16,062 nt of DNA from an uncultured Candidatus Udaeobacter sp. (GTDB lineage: Bacteria; Verrucomicrobiota; Verrucomicrobiia; Chthoniobacterales; UBA10450), in assembly GCA_955652245.1 (NCBI GenBank), contig CATPAV010000178.1, forward strand, positions 1 through 16,062, read 5' to 3'. Position numbers and translations under genes: made by a program. Below the pieces are notes generated by a model, which saw nothing but the letters and a program-made list of their open reading frames with translations, was not told the DNA's origin and searched no databases. Of this stretch, positions 1 to 7,234 are shown one piece after another (position 1 is the stretch's first letter; each line of letters begins with the position of its first letter).

Positions 1-2
1 CG

Positions 3-830
3 CTGGTCGTGGGAGGGCTGGCGCTCGGCGGCGGTTCGCTGAAATCGGGACCGCTCCTCGGAGAACCACTTTCGTTTGGCCTGCTGAAAAGTATCGGGGG
101 CGCGATGGTTCCGATTGCTTTCGCCTATGGCGGTTGGCAGACTGCGAGTTTCGTCGCCGGTGAAATGCGGGATGCACGCCGTGATTTGTCGCGCGGCTTG
201 CTGATGGGCGTGGCTGGCGTAATCACGTTGTATCTTGCCGTCAACATTGCCTGTCTGCGCGTGCTTGGCCCAGCCGGTTTGGCTGCGACAGCGACGCCCG
301 CTTCCAACGTGATGCAGATCGCACTAGGCGAACGCGGCGCGCAGTGGATCGCAGCTGGAATTGCAATTTCCACGCTTGGAATCCTCAGCCAAAGCATGCT
401 AACGACTCCGCGCGTTTATTATGCCATGGCCCACGACGGCCTCTTCTTCAAAAGCGTTGGTAAGCTTTCGCGGGGCTCAAGAGCTCCGGTCGTGGCAATC
501 CTGTTACAGGGAGTTGCCGCGATCATCATCGCCTGCTCCGGCACATACGGCGAGATCCTGAACTTCGAAATCACTGTCGATTTTATTTTCTTCGGGATGA
601 CTGCGGCGGCGCTGTTTGTTTTACGCCGGCGTCAGATCGGATCGGAAGCGGCCGTTTATCGAGCGCCCGGACATCCAGTCACTACGATCCTGTTTTTGTT
701 GTCCTGCACAGGAATTGTCGGAAGCGCCATCGTATCCGCGCCTCGCAACAGTGCGATTGCGCTCTGTATCATGCTGACCGCGCTCCCGGCTTATTATTGT
801 TGGAGCAGATTCAAACGATCCCACTCATGA
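3..830 (+). CDS. APC-family amino acid permease, 3' part
   Basis: C-terminal part, about 276 residues, of an inner-membrane amino acid transporter of the APC (LAT-like) superfamily; the 5' end lies outside the window and the frame is open from base 3. The visible protein alternates hydrophobic helices, roughly seven, with short charged loops. The segment GGWQTASFVAGEMRDARRDL corresponds to the family's conserved 'GW..F..EE.k.P.R.lPra' region that follows the substrate-site helix. The later PRVYYAMAHDGLFF segment matches the typical 'sR..yamArdG..P' loop. The protein ends in a basic tail, SRFKRSHS. The stop codon overlaps the start of the next gene as ATGA, so the two are probably co-translated and the permease likely imports a substrate of that aminotransferase. 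The substrate cannot be read from sequence. Confidence 0.88.
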   Translation: MVVGGLALGGGSLKSGPLLGEPLSFGLLKSIGGAMVPIAFAYGGWQTASFVAGEMRDARRDLSRGLLMGVAGVITLYLAVNIACLRVLGPAGLAATATPASNVMQIALGERGAQWIAAGIAISTLGILSQSMLTTPRVYYAMAHDGLFFKSVGKLSRGSRAPVVAILLQGVAAIIIACSGTYGEILNFEITVDFIFFGMTAAALFVLRRRQIGSEAAVYRAPGHPVTTILFLLSCTGIVGSAIVSAPRNSAIALCIMLTALPAYYCWSRFKRSHS

Positions 831-1894
831 GACATAAGCACTCCGACTACATGCATTGGTCGAAGACGCAGAGCCGCGCCCGGTTCAATCTCGCCACAAG
901 CGGAGTTGCGGCGTTTCCGGTCGGCGAATTGCCAGCAGATTTCGAAAAATTGGAAATCACTGGCGAGAACAGTTACGGCTACGAAGCTCTGCAATCAGCG
1001 ATCGCTAAACACCACGGGGTTAATCCTGAATGCGTGGTCGAAGCTGCCGGTACTTCCATGGCAAACCATCTGGCCATGGCTGCGATAATCGAGCCGGGCG
1101 ATGAAGTTCTAATCGAACATCCGGCGTACGGCCCGATTCTGGACGTCGCTCGATATTTAGACGCGAAAGTGAAACGCTTTTCGCGGAGGGAAGAAAATGG
1201 TTGGAGAGTGGATGTGGACGAGATTCGTCGTGCCATTACGTCCAGGACGTGCCTCATCGTCGTCACAAATCTGCATAATCCAACGAGCGTCCTTACACCG
1301 GATTCGGTTCTGCGTGAGATTGGGGACATCGCGCGTAGTGTCGGAGCATTCGTGCTCGTCGATGAAGTTTACCTCGACGCGGTGTACAAGGACACGCCGC
1401 GAACGTCATTTCATCTTGGCCCCGAGTTCGTGGTGACGAGCAGTTTGACAAAAATTTATGGCGTCAGCGGACTGCGTTGCGGATGGGTCCTGGCGCGTCC
1501 CGATCTCGCTTGGAAAATGCGTCGCTTAAATGATCTCTACGCCGCAACGGCCGTTTTTCCCGGCGAGCTTCTTAGCGTCGTGGCCTTCGAACACCTGAAG
1601 CTACTTCGCGAAAGAGGACGCCGCGTTGTGGAAGCGGATCGTAAATTACTCCGCGATTTTTTAACACGGCAGTCCGCGCTTTCGTCCGTGCAGGCCGATT
1701 GGGGCACAACGTCATTTGTGCGCTTACGCAATGGCAAGGCCGACTCGTTTCTTGAACGGCTGCGAATGGAATTCGACACCTCGGCTGTTCCGGGCCGCTT
1801 CTTCGAAATGCCTAACCACTTCCGAATCGGTATGGGCGTGAACACGGAAATGTTTGCCGAGGGCCTGAACCGCATCGATCGCGCGCTTGCATAG
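827..1894 (+). CDS. Class I/II PLP-dependent aminotransferase
   Basis: Fold-type I aminotransferase of 355 residues, normal length for the family. All the hallmark residues are visible: a phosphate-loop-like AAGTSMAN at 73-80, Asn151 in NLHNPT, Asp179 and Tyr182 in VDEVYLD (pyridine nitrogen and O3' contacts), the Schiff-base Lys209 in SSLTKIYG, Arg217 in LRCGW (phosphate), and Arg333 in HFRIGMG (substrate carboxylate). It should therefore be catalytically competent and cytosolic. I chose the ATG at 827 because it forms a four-base ATGA overlap with the permease stop. A TTG ten codons upstream in frame is possible, but it would lie inside the permease and has no better ribosome binding site. 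No Shine-Dalgarno precedes 827, which fits coupled translation. The amino donor is unknown; the permease neighbour suggests amino acid catabolism. Confidence 0.9.
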   Translation: MRHKHSDYMHWSKTQSRARFNLATSGVAAFPVGELPADFEKLEITGENSYGYEALQSAIAKHHGVNPECVVEAAGTSMANHLAMAAIIEPGDEVLIEHPAYGPILDVARYLDAKVKRFSRREENGWRVDVDEIRRAITSRTCLIVVTNLHNPTSVLTPDSVLREIGDIARSVGAFVLVDEVYLDAVYKDTPRTSFHLGPEFVVTSSLTKIYGVSGLRCGWVLARPDLAWKMRRLNDLYAATAVFPGELLSVVAFEHLKLLRERGRRVVEADRKLLRDFLTRQSALSSVQADWGTTSFVRLRNGKADSFLERLRMEFDTSAVPGRFFEMPNHFRIGMGVNTEMFAEGLNRIDRALA

Positions 1895-1931
1895 GTAGAT
1901 CGGCCGCTCCGCGGGCGATGCCCAAACAATT

Positions 1932-1944
1932 GCGGCTTTGCCGC
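1932..1944 (+). other. Short GC stem-loop after the aminotransferase gene
   Basis: GCGGC-TTT-GCCGC gives a perfect 5-bp stem with a 3-base loop, 38 bases after the aminotransferase stop, in the 153-bp gap before the acetyltransferase. No T-run follows, so it is at best a weak or Rho-assisted terminator. It may also be a minor dispersed hairpin. The rest of the gap shows no convincing promoter. Confidence 0.35.
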
Positions 1945-2047
1945 CTAACTTTGACATCGACCAGCGACTGCTCGATCCACCCGTAACGCAGTTGCCCTAC
2001 ACCAGGCCATTTGCTTACGCCTTCGTGTGATCGACAATCAGGACGCA

Positions 2048-2560
2048 ATGAAAATGCAGCACGATTTTGAGATTCGTCCGGCGTGTGTGGCAGATGTCCC
2101 GATCATTCTTAAATTAATTCGCGATCTGGCAACCTACGAACGCGCGCCTAACGAGGTCACCGCTACAGAAGAACAGCTTGTTGATGTTTTGTTCGGTGAA
2201 AAACCGGCCGCGGAGGTTTTGCTTGCGTTCGAGAAAGATACGCCGGTTGGGTTTGCCGTTTTCTTCCACAATTTCTCGACATGGCTCGGCCGGCCTGGAC
2301 TTTATCTCGAAGATTTGTTCGTGAAGCCAGAAAAGCGGGGCAAAGGTTACGGGCGCGCTTTACTTGTCGATCTTGCCAAGATCGCCTATGATCGCGGCTG
2401 CGGCCGGTTGGAATGGGCGGTGCTCGATTGGAACGATCCTGCGATCAAGTTTTATCGCGCTCTCGGCGCGAAACCAATGGATGAATGGACCGTGTTCCGA
2501 TTGACACCTGATGGAATCGCCCAGCTCGCGAAGTCCGACTCCATTGCGAGGGAACCATGA
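2048..2560 (+). CDS. GNAT N-acetyltransferase, diamine (SSAT-like) type
   Basis: Acetyl-CoA-dependent N-acetyltransferase of the GNAT fold, 170 residues. The layout matches spermidine/spermine N1-acetyltransferase and thialysine acetyltransferase: an N-terminal IRPACVADVPIILKLIRDLA helix region, the strand GLYLEDLFVKPEKRGKGYG at 84-102 containing the acetyl-CoA pyrophosphate-binding RGKGYG, and a C-terminal WNDPAIKFYRALGA segment at 128-141 that carries the family's catalytic-region Tyr. Likely substrates are polyamines or lysine analogues in the cytosol; the exact amine is inference. The start is uncertain: AGGA at 2040-2043 lies 4 bases before the ATG at 2048 and 10 bases before an in-frame ATG at 2054, and a GTG at 2027 is also in frame. 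Its stop overlaps the start of the GH15 gene as ATGA, implying co-translation. Confidence 0.85.
   Translation: MKMQHDFEIRPACVADVPIILKLIRDLATYERAPNEVTATEEQLVDVLFGEKPAAEVLLAFEKDTPVGFAVFFHNFSTWLGRPGLYLEDLFVKPEKRGKGYGRALLVDLAKIAYDRGCGRLEWAVLDWNDPAIKFYRALGAKPMDEWTVFRLTPDGIAQLAKSDSIAREP
2548..2554 (+). promoter_or_regulatory. Shine-Dalgarno for the GH15 gene
   Basis: GAGGGAA ends two bases before the ATG at 2557 and lies inside the last codons of the acetyltransferase gene. It is one of the very few recognisable ribosome binding sites in the window and supports 2557 as the start. Confidence 0.6.
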
Positions 2561-4356
2561 CGACGGGCGGAACAAAGATCGAGGATTACGCGTTTTTGAG
2601 CGACACGCAGACCGGCGCGCTCGTGAGCCGCGACGGCTGCGTTGATTGGCTTTGCCTTCCGCGGTTCGATTCGCCGGCGTGCTTTGCTTCGCTCCTCGGT
2701 GAGAAAAAAAATGGCCACTGGCGATTTTTTCCTGAGGAAAAGATCGAGAACACGCGTCGCCGGTATCGGGACGACACGCTGATTCTCGAGACAGAAATTG
2801 AAACCAAAAGCGGCGCCGTGCGCCTGATCGATTTCATGCCTCCGCGAGGAGAGAATCCCGACATCATTCGAATCGTCGAAGGTTTGCGCGGCAAAATGTC
2901 GATGCACATGGAGCTGATCATCCGCTTCGATTATGGACAGATCGTTCCATGGGTGCGACAGCGTCACGGCGGGCTCGAGGCGGTTGCGGGACCTGATGGT
3001 TTGATCTTGCGAACCCCGATTGAAACGTACGGCAAAGATCTAACCACGGTCGCCGAGTTTGCCGTGGCGAAAGGGGAACGCGTCCCGTTTGTGCTCACCT
3101 GGTTCGCCTCTCATGAAGACCCGCCGAGGAAAGTAAATGCCGAGCACGCATTGCGCGACACCGAAAAATATTGGAGAGCTTGGTCGAGCCAATTTCAAAG
3201 CAAAGGGGAGTGGCGCGATGCGGTTATGCGTTCGCTCATCACCCTTAAAGGATTAACCTATGCCCCGACCGGCGGCTTGGTTGCCGCGCTCACGACTTCG
3301 TTGCCGGAAGAAATAGGAGGGGTCCGCAACTGGGATTATCGCTTCTGTTGGCTACGGGATGCGGCTCTAATTTTGCTCGCATTGTTGCGATCGGGTTATC
3401 GCGAAGAAGCCAAATCCTGGCGCCAATGGCTCCTGCGTGCCATTGCCGGCAGCCCGGCGCAAATGCAGGCAATCTATGGCGTGCGGGGCGAACGACGGCT
3501 CGAAGAATTCGAAATTCCCTGGTTGTCAGGCTACGAAAATTCCCAACCAGTCCGCGTCGGCAACGCGGCTTCCAATCAATTTCAGCTCGACGTTTATGGG
3601 GAGATCTTGGCCGCTATTTGGCAGGCCGATCGCGCTGGACTGAAACTGGAGGACCCGGATTGGGCTCTGATGGTCCAGTTGATGAAATTCCTGGAATCAA
3701 ACTGGCAGAAACCGGACGAAGGAATGTGGGAAGTGCGCGGCGGACGAAAGCATTTTACGCATTCAAAAATGATGGCCTGGGTGGCATTCGATCGCGCCGT
3801 TAAACTTGTTGAGGAATGTGGCTGTGCGGCCGACGAACACTGCGATCGCTGGCAAAGAATTCGCGATCAAGTTCACGCGGAAGTTTGCGAGCGCGGCTAC
3901 AACGTCGAGAAGAAAGCATTTACGCAATACTTCGGGTCAGATGCGATGGACGCGAGTCTCCTTTTGATGCCGCTTACCGGATTTCTTCCAATTACTGACG
4001 AACGGGTGCGAGGCACGATTGAGGCGATTGAACGCGAGCTTGTGCAGGACGGTCTTGTGTTGCGCTATCGCCCGCAGGAAGAAAAGGTTGATGGATTGCC
4101 GGGCCGGGAAGGCGTTTTTCTTCCTTGTTCTTTTTGGCTGGCCGATTGTTTGCATTTGCTCGGCCGGAAAAAAGAAGCGCGCGAGTTATTCGAACGCTTG
4201 CTCAATCTGCGCAACGATCTCGGACTTCTTTCAGAAGAATACGATCCTCGCGAAGAGCGTCAGCTCGGAAATTTCCCGCAGGCCTTTTCGCACGTCGCGC
4301 TCGTTAGTGCGGCCGCAATCTTAGGCAACGAAATCTTTCGCCCTTGGAGTGATTAA
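2557..4356 (+). CDS. GH15 glycoside hydrolase (glucoamylase/trehalase-like)
   Basis: Inverting alpha-glucosidase family GH15 protein, 599 residues, the usual length for bacterial two-domain members. The N-terminal beta-sandwich (trehalase-like N domain, about 5-200) starts with IEDYAFLSDTQTGALVSRDG and contains WLCLPRFDSPACFASLLG. The (alpha/alpha)6 catalytic barrel spans about 220-595. It carries NWDYRFCWLRDAA at 258-270 (substrate-binding), the general acid candidate Glu392 in WEVRGG, HSKMMAWVAFDRA at 402-414, and the general base candidate Glu560 or Glu561 in LLSEEYDP. No signal peptide is visible, so it probably acts in the cytosol on trehalose, maltose or short alpha-glucans; mycobacterial relatives with this architecture are trehalases. 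It is the last gene of a two-gene unit with the acetyltransferase. Its TAA overlaps the stop of the gene converging from the right. Confidence 0.92.
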   Translation: MTTGGTKIEDYAFLSDTQTGALVSRDGCVDWLCLPRFDSPACFASLLGEKKNGHWRFFPEEKIENTRRRYRDDTLILETEIETKSGAVRLIDFMPPRGENPDIIRIVEGLRGKMSMHMELIIRFDYGQIVPWVRQRHGGLEAVAGPDGLILRTPIETYGKDLTTVAEFAVAKGERVPFVLTWFASHEDPPRKVNAEHALRDTEKYWRAWSSQFQSKGEWRDAVMRSLITLKGLTYAPTGGLVAALTTSLPEEIGGVRNWDYRFCWLRDAALILLALLRSGYREEAKSWRQWLLRAIAGSPAQMQAIYGVRGERRLEEFEIPWLSGYENSQPVRVGNAASNQFQLDVYGEILAAIWQADRAGLKLEDPDWALMVQLMKFLESNWQKPDEGMWEVRGGRKHFTHSKMMAWVAFDRAVKLVEECGCAADEHCDRWQRIRDQVHAEVCERGYNVEKKAFTQYFGSDAMDASLLLMPLTGFLPITDERVRGTIEAIERELVQDGLVLRYRPQEEKVDGLPGREGVFLPCSFWLADCLHLLGRKKEARELFERLLNLRNDLGLLSEEYDPREERQLGNFPQAFSHVALVSAAAILGNEIFRPWSD

Positions 4357-5315
4357 ACTCGCGCTTCGGTGGAGGAGACGAGACGCCGGATTAAATCCTC
4401 AATAGCGACAATTCCGCGCAGATCTCTTTTATTATCCAGAACAGCAGCCAAGCTAAGACGCGCGGCACGCAACCGTTGGACAATACGGTAAGCTAATTCG
4501 TCCTCCGTGGTCAGCACGATTCGCCGCACGTAATTGCTCAGCGGCCTGGCTCCATTTTGTTCGAGGAGAATATCCAGAACGTTGATCAATCCGGTCGGCT
4601 GACCGTCGCGGCTAATCACAGGCAGACGGTCCAGACCTGAAGATGCGCCTAGCTTAAGCGCTTCCTCGGTTGATGCGCCCGGCTGCACCGCGATGACATT
4701 CGAGAGAGGCACCATCACGTCGCGCGCCTTAATGTTCCAGAAGTCAACGACGTTGTGAATCATTGCTCGTTCAGTGGCAGTCAGGGAGCCTTCGTGCTCA
4801 CTTTGGGTCATGATCTGCTTCAGCTCCTCGCGCGCGGCAAAAAGCCGGGCATGTTTCGCGGCACGCCTTGGCAGTAGGAGCCGCCCCAATCGCTCGCCGA
4901 GTTCCAGTATAGGTGAGAGCAGGATCGACACGAATTCGAGAATGCCGGCCAGGCGAGCCAAAGCACGAAAGGGAAATCGCCGAAAAAGCGATTTCGGCAG
5001 GACGGAAAGCAGAAACAGATAAACTGGAACTGCGATCACCAACGCGAGAAAAAATCCGGCATACCCGAAGGAGTGAACCAGCTGCCGCGTCAACAAAAGG
5101 AGACCGAGTATATCGGCCGCGTTCGTAAAGAGCAGGACAGTTACGAGCAGCCGTTCCGGCTGTTTCAACAAGCGATTCAGCCGCAACGCGGGTGCTACAC
5201 CTCGCTTCACATTTTGGCGTAACCGTACTGGGTCAATTGAAAGCAGCCCGCTTTCGATTCCGTTGAAGAAGAAGGAAACAATCCAGCAGCAGAAAATAAT
5301 CAAGGCGGTCATCAT
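4353..5315 (-). CDS. DUF21/CBS-pair membrane protein (CNNM/CorC family), short form
   Basis: Inner-membrane protein of 320 residues in the CNNM/CorC (hemolysin C-like) family, implicated elsewhere in Mg2+/Co2+ homeostasis. A DUF21 domain of about four hydrophobic helices covers roughly 1-150, with the family signature FFFNGIESGLLSIDPVRLR near the N-terminus and LPKSLFRRFP at 106-115. Two CBS motifs follow: about 197-255 (ARDVMVPLSNVIAV through GLINVLDIL) and about 262-315 (ending GIVAIEDLIRRLV). Unlike its upstream partner it ends after the second CBS repeat and lacks the C-terminal CorC_HlyC domain. Its ATG overlaps the stop of the longer paralogue (ATGA at 5315-5312), so the pair is one transcription and translation unit and may form a heteromer (inference). 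The TAA overlaps the convergent GH15 stop. Confidence 0.87.
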   Translation of the reverse strand: MMTALIIFCCWIVSFFFNGIESGLLSIDPVRLRQNVKRGVAPALRLNRLLKQPERLLVTVLLFTNAADILGLLLLTRQLVHSFGYAGFFLALVIAVPVYLFLLSVLPKSLFRRFPFRALARLAGILEFVSILLSPILELGERLGRLLLPRRAAKHARLFAAREELKQIMTQSEHEGSLTATERAMIHNVVDFWNIKARDVMVPLSNVIAVQPGASTEEALKLGASSGLDRLPVISRDGQPTGLINVLDILLEQNGARPLSNYVRRIVLTTEDELAYRIVQRLRAARLSLAAVLDNKRDLRGIVAIEDLIRRLVSSTEARV

Positions 5316-6622
5316 GCTGCAACGCTGGTCTGGTGTGGTGTTTCCTCAACGTCGCCGCCGGTTGTTTTCTCGAGCAGCACTTCCTCGATTCGTTTGCGGC
5401 CGGCCCGACGCACGGTGATGACAAGGCGCGGAATCTCCAGTTTTGTCCCGGAGGCTGGCAAATAACCCAGGCGCGTGAAGATAAATCCGCCAATGGTGTC
5501 GATTCCTTCCGCTTCAATTTGAAACCCCAAATGTTCGCTTACATCATCAAGCCGCGCGTTTCCGCTCACGAGAAATTTCCCATCCTCAAGCGGCTCGATG
5601 TAAAGATCGAGATCTCCCCGCGGAATCGCGTCGCTAAGAATTTCCTCCACGATATCAGACATGGTGATGATGCCTTCGGTACCTCCAAACTCATCCACCA
5701 CCACGGCCATTCCCTGAGGATGGGTCAGAAACAGCTTGAGCAACTCCAGTGCGCGCATCGTCTCAGGCACAAAAGAGGGAGCGATTAATTTTTCCGTGTA
5801 ATGATCTGACGGATCGAGCAGGAACATTTTCACATCGATGATCCCGAGAATTTGGTCGGGCGTATCCGCGTAAACCGGAACGCGACGATAACGTTTGACT
5901 TTTAATCGTGCGATCGCTTCCTTATTCGTCAAGTCGTCCGGCAGCGTAAAACTGTCCACGCGCGGCGTCATACAGTCTTTCGCTGTTTTGTCGCCAAGTT
6001 TGATAATTTCGTTAATCATCTCGGCTTCACCTTCATGCAATGCGCCTTCCTCTTGGCCTATCTCGACCAGCATTCCAAATTCGGCGTCGCTCAAGCGTGG
6101 TCGCGTTGGCAAATGGAGCGGAGTGAAAAGATTGGCAACGCGGGTGCTAACCGTCTCAAGCGCGTATCCTACCCGCTCGAGCAGCGGCATCGATACTTGC
6201 AGCGTGAATGCCCCAATAGCGGAGAGTCGATAAGGAGCTGAAAGGGCGAGGAGCTTCGGAATTAAATCGCAAACCACCACCACAATTGCGAAGATCGCAA
6301 TTCCTGCCAGCCATTGCGGGATCTGTGCTCCTAATGGGCCTTCCCACAGAAAAAAGAGACACAAAATTACCAATGGCACTTTCACAAGTCCGTCGCCCAA
6401 AAGCAATACGTTCAGAACGCGACGCGGATTTTCCCGGAAGAGTTGTATGAATTTCATCAGTCCGGGATGATGCTCCTCCAGCCGGCGTAATTGATGCGGC
6501 TTAAGTGAGAAGAGTGCCGTTTCCAGTCCGGAAAAAAGCGCGGAACAGAAGATCAAAAATAAAATGACGGCCAACAGAATGGCCAAACCCACGCCTGTCG
6601 TCATCTGTGGTGGCACGGCCAT
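5312..6622 (-). CDS. DUF21/CBS/CorC_HlyC membrane protein (CNNM/CorC family)
   Basis: Full-length CNNM/CorC-type integral membrane protein, 436 residues. The DUF21 transmembrane domain covers about 10-170 (SALFSGLETALFSLKPHQLR at 27-46, IPKLLALSAP at 121-130). The cytosolic CBS pair lies at about 214-335 (DCMTPRVDSF, RYRRVPVYADTPDQILGIID, then VVVDEFGGTEGIITMSDIVE). A CorC_HlyC domain at about 338-418 contains SGNARLDDVSEHLG and GFIFTRLGYLPASG. Members are linked to divalent cation, mainly Mg2+, transport or efflux. Start candidates are codon 1 (6622) or the in-frame Met7 (6604); neither has a Shine-Dalgarno. It is the first gene of a two-gene minus-strand operon with the shorter paralogue and is divergent from the DUF309 gene. 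Confidence 0.9.
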   Translation of the reverse strand: MAVPPQMTTGVGLAILLAVILFLIFCSALFSGLETALFSLKPHQLRRLEEHHPGLMKFIQLFRENPRRVLNVLLLGDGLVKVPLVILCLFFLWEGPLGAQIPQWLAGIAIFAIVVVVCDLIPKLLALSAPYRLSAIGAFTLQVSMPLLERVGYALETVSTRVANLFTPLHLPTRPRLSDAEFGMLVEIGQEEGALHEGEAEMINEIIKLGDKTAKDCMTPRVDSFTLPDDLTNKEAIARLKVKRYRRVPVYADTPDQILGIIDVKMFLLDPSDHYTEKLIAPSFVPETMRALELLKLFLTHPQGMAVVVDEFGGTEGIITMSDIVEEILSDAIPRGDLDLYIEPLEDGKFLVSGNARLDDVSEHLGFQIEAEGIDTIGGFIFTRLGYLPASGTKLEIPRLVITVRRAGRKRIEEVLLEKTTGGDVEETPHQTSVAA

Positions 6623-6730
6623 CCGGGCTGTGAGAATTCACACGCCGGGCATTCGTGGCGTGTTTCCTCTGGGAAATTGATACGTGCTGGTTTGCTCATT
6701 ATCTGAGCCGCGACCAAGTTAAAACCCTTC
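6623..6730. promoter_or_regulatory. Divergent intergenic region with two inverted repeats
   Basis: This 108-bp gap separates the divergent CorC-like and DUF309 genes and should hold both promoters. Two dyads are visible. TGTGA-GAAT-TCACA (6629-6642) sits 7 bases upstream of the CorC-like start codon. ACACGCC...GGCGTGT (6640-6663) has 7-bp arms around a 10-base spacer. They overlap by three bases. Either could be an operator or, in the transcript, a 5' hairpin. I could not pick convincing -35/-10 boxes. Confidence 0.35.
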
Positions 6731-7207
6731 ATGACTAAAGGCGAGAGGATTTCGCGATTCGTAGCGGAGCTGACGGCTGAGCAGGTCGATCCAAACCAGG
6801 CGGACATCGCGAAGCATCCATTTTATCGCACCTTTTTTCAGTGCTGGAACCAACAACGGTATTACGCAGCGCACGATGTTCTCGAGCAGCTTTGGGTGAA
6901 CACCGATACGAATGACGACCAGTTTTTCAAAGGGCTCATCCAGGCGGCGGGCGCCTTCGTTCATCTCCAAAAACATTTCGAGCATCCAACCCATGCGAAA
7001 CACAGCCGGCGTTTGCAGCCAGCGGTGCGACTCTTTCGACTAGCCGAGCGCAACTTGTCGATCTTTGCGCCGAAACATCATGGACTCGACGTGGCCGCGG
7101 TTTGCGAACTGTTGCGCGGGACCGCAGCTGCAATTGTGGACTCCGATTATCGGAGAAATCCATGGTCACCTGAAATGGCACCGAGACTCTCGTTAGATTC
7201 AAAATAG
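6731..7207 (+). CDS. DUF309 domain protein
   Basis: Small, probably soluble all-helical protein of 158 residues with the DUF309 signature. CWNQQRYYAAHDVLEQLWV at 38-56 gives the conserved 'YY.AHe.lE..W' helix with His48, Asp49 and Glu52. FFKGLIQAAGAFVHLQKH at 65-82 gives the second conserved helix 'f.qGLiq.aaa..hl'. Family members have no firmly established biochemical role; the conserved His and acidic residues suggest a metal or ligand site (inference). No Shine-Dalgarno precedes the ATG at 6731. The gene stands alone on the plus strand, divergent from the CorC-like operon and convergent with the TauE-like gene, with a stem-loop filling the gap between the two stops. Confidence 0.85.
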   Translation: MTKGERISRFVAELTAEQVDPNQADIAKHPFYRTFFQCWNQQRYYAAHDVLEQLWVNTDTNDDQFFKGLIQAAGAFVHLQKHFEHPTHAKHSRRLQPAVRLFRLAERNLSIFAPKHHGLDVAAVCELLRGTAAAIVDSDYRRNPWSPEMAPRLSLDSK

Positions 7208-7215
7208 GAATGGAG

Positions 7216-7234
7216 GGACGCGCTCGTTGCGTCC
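7216..7234. terminator. Stem-loop between convergent stops
   Basis: GGACGC-GCTCGTT-GCGTCC forms a perfect 6-bp GC-rich stem with a 7-base loop, extendable past a one-base bulge by GAG/CTC. It exactly fills the 27-bp gap between the DUF309 stop and the TauE-like stop. The location suggests a bidirectional transcription end. No T-run follows on either strand, so it would not be a canonical intrinsic terminator. Confidence 0.45.

Noticed and set aside
797..826. In-frame TTG start for the aminotransferase
   Set aside because: It adds ten residues unlike family N-termini and lies inside the permease, while the ATG at 827 gives the standard ATGA overlap.
1950..1978. Promoter with TTGACA before the GNAT gene
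   Set aside because: A perfect -35 box at 1950-1955 has no acceptable -10 hexamer at 16-18 bases (GATCCA only).
2452..2967. 171-residue minus-strand open frame under the GNAT/GH15 junction
   Set aside because: Antisense to two genes with clear family motifs; the translation shows no domain signature.
6629..6642. CRP-type binding site
   Set aside because: The half-sites TGTGA and TCACA are present, but the spacer is 4 bases, not the 6 required for a CRP dimer.
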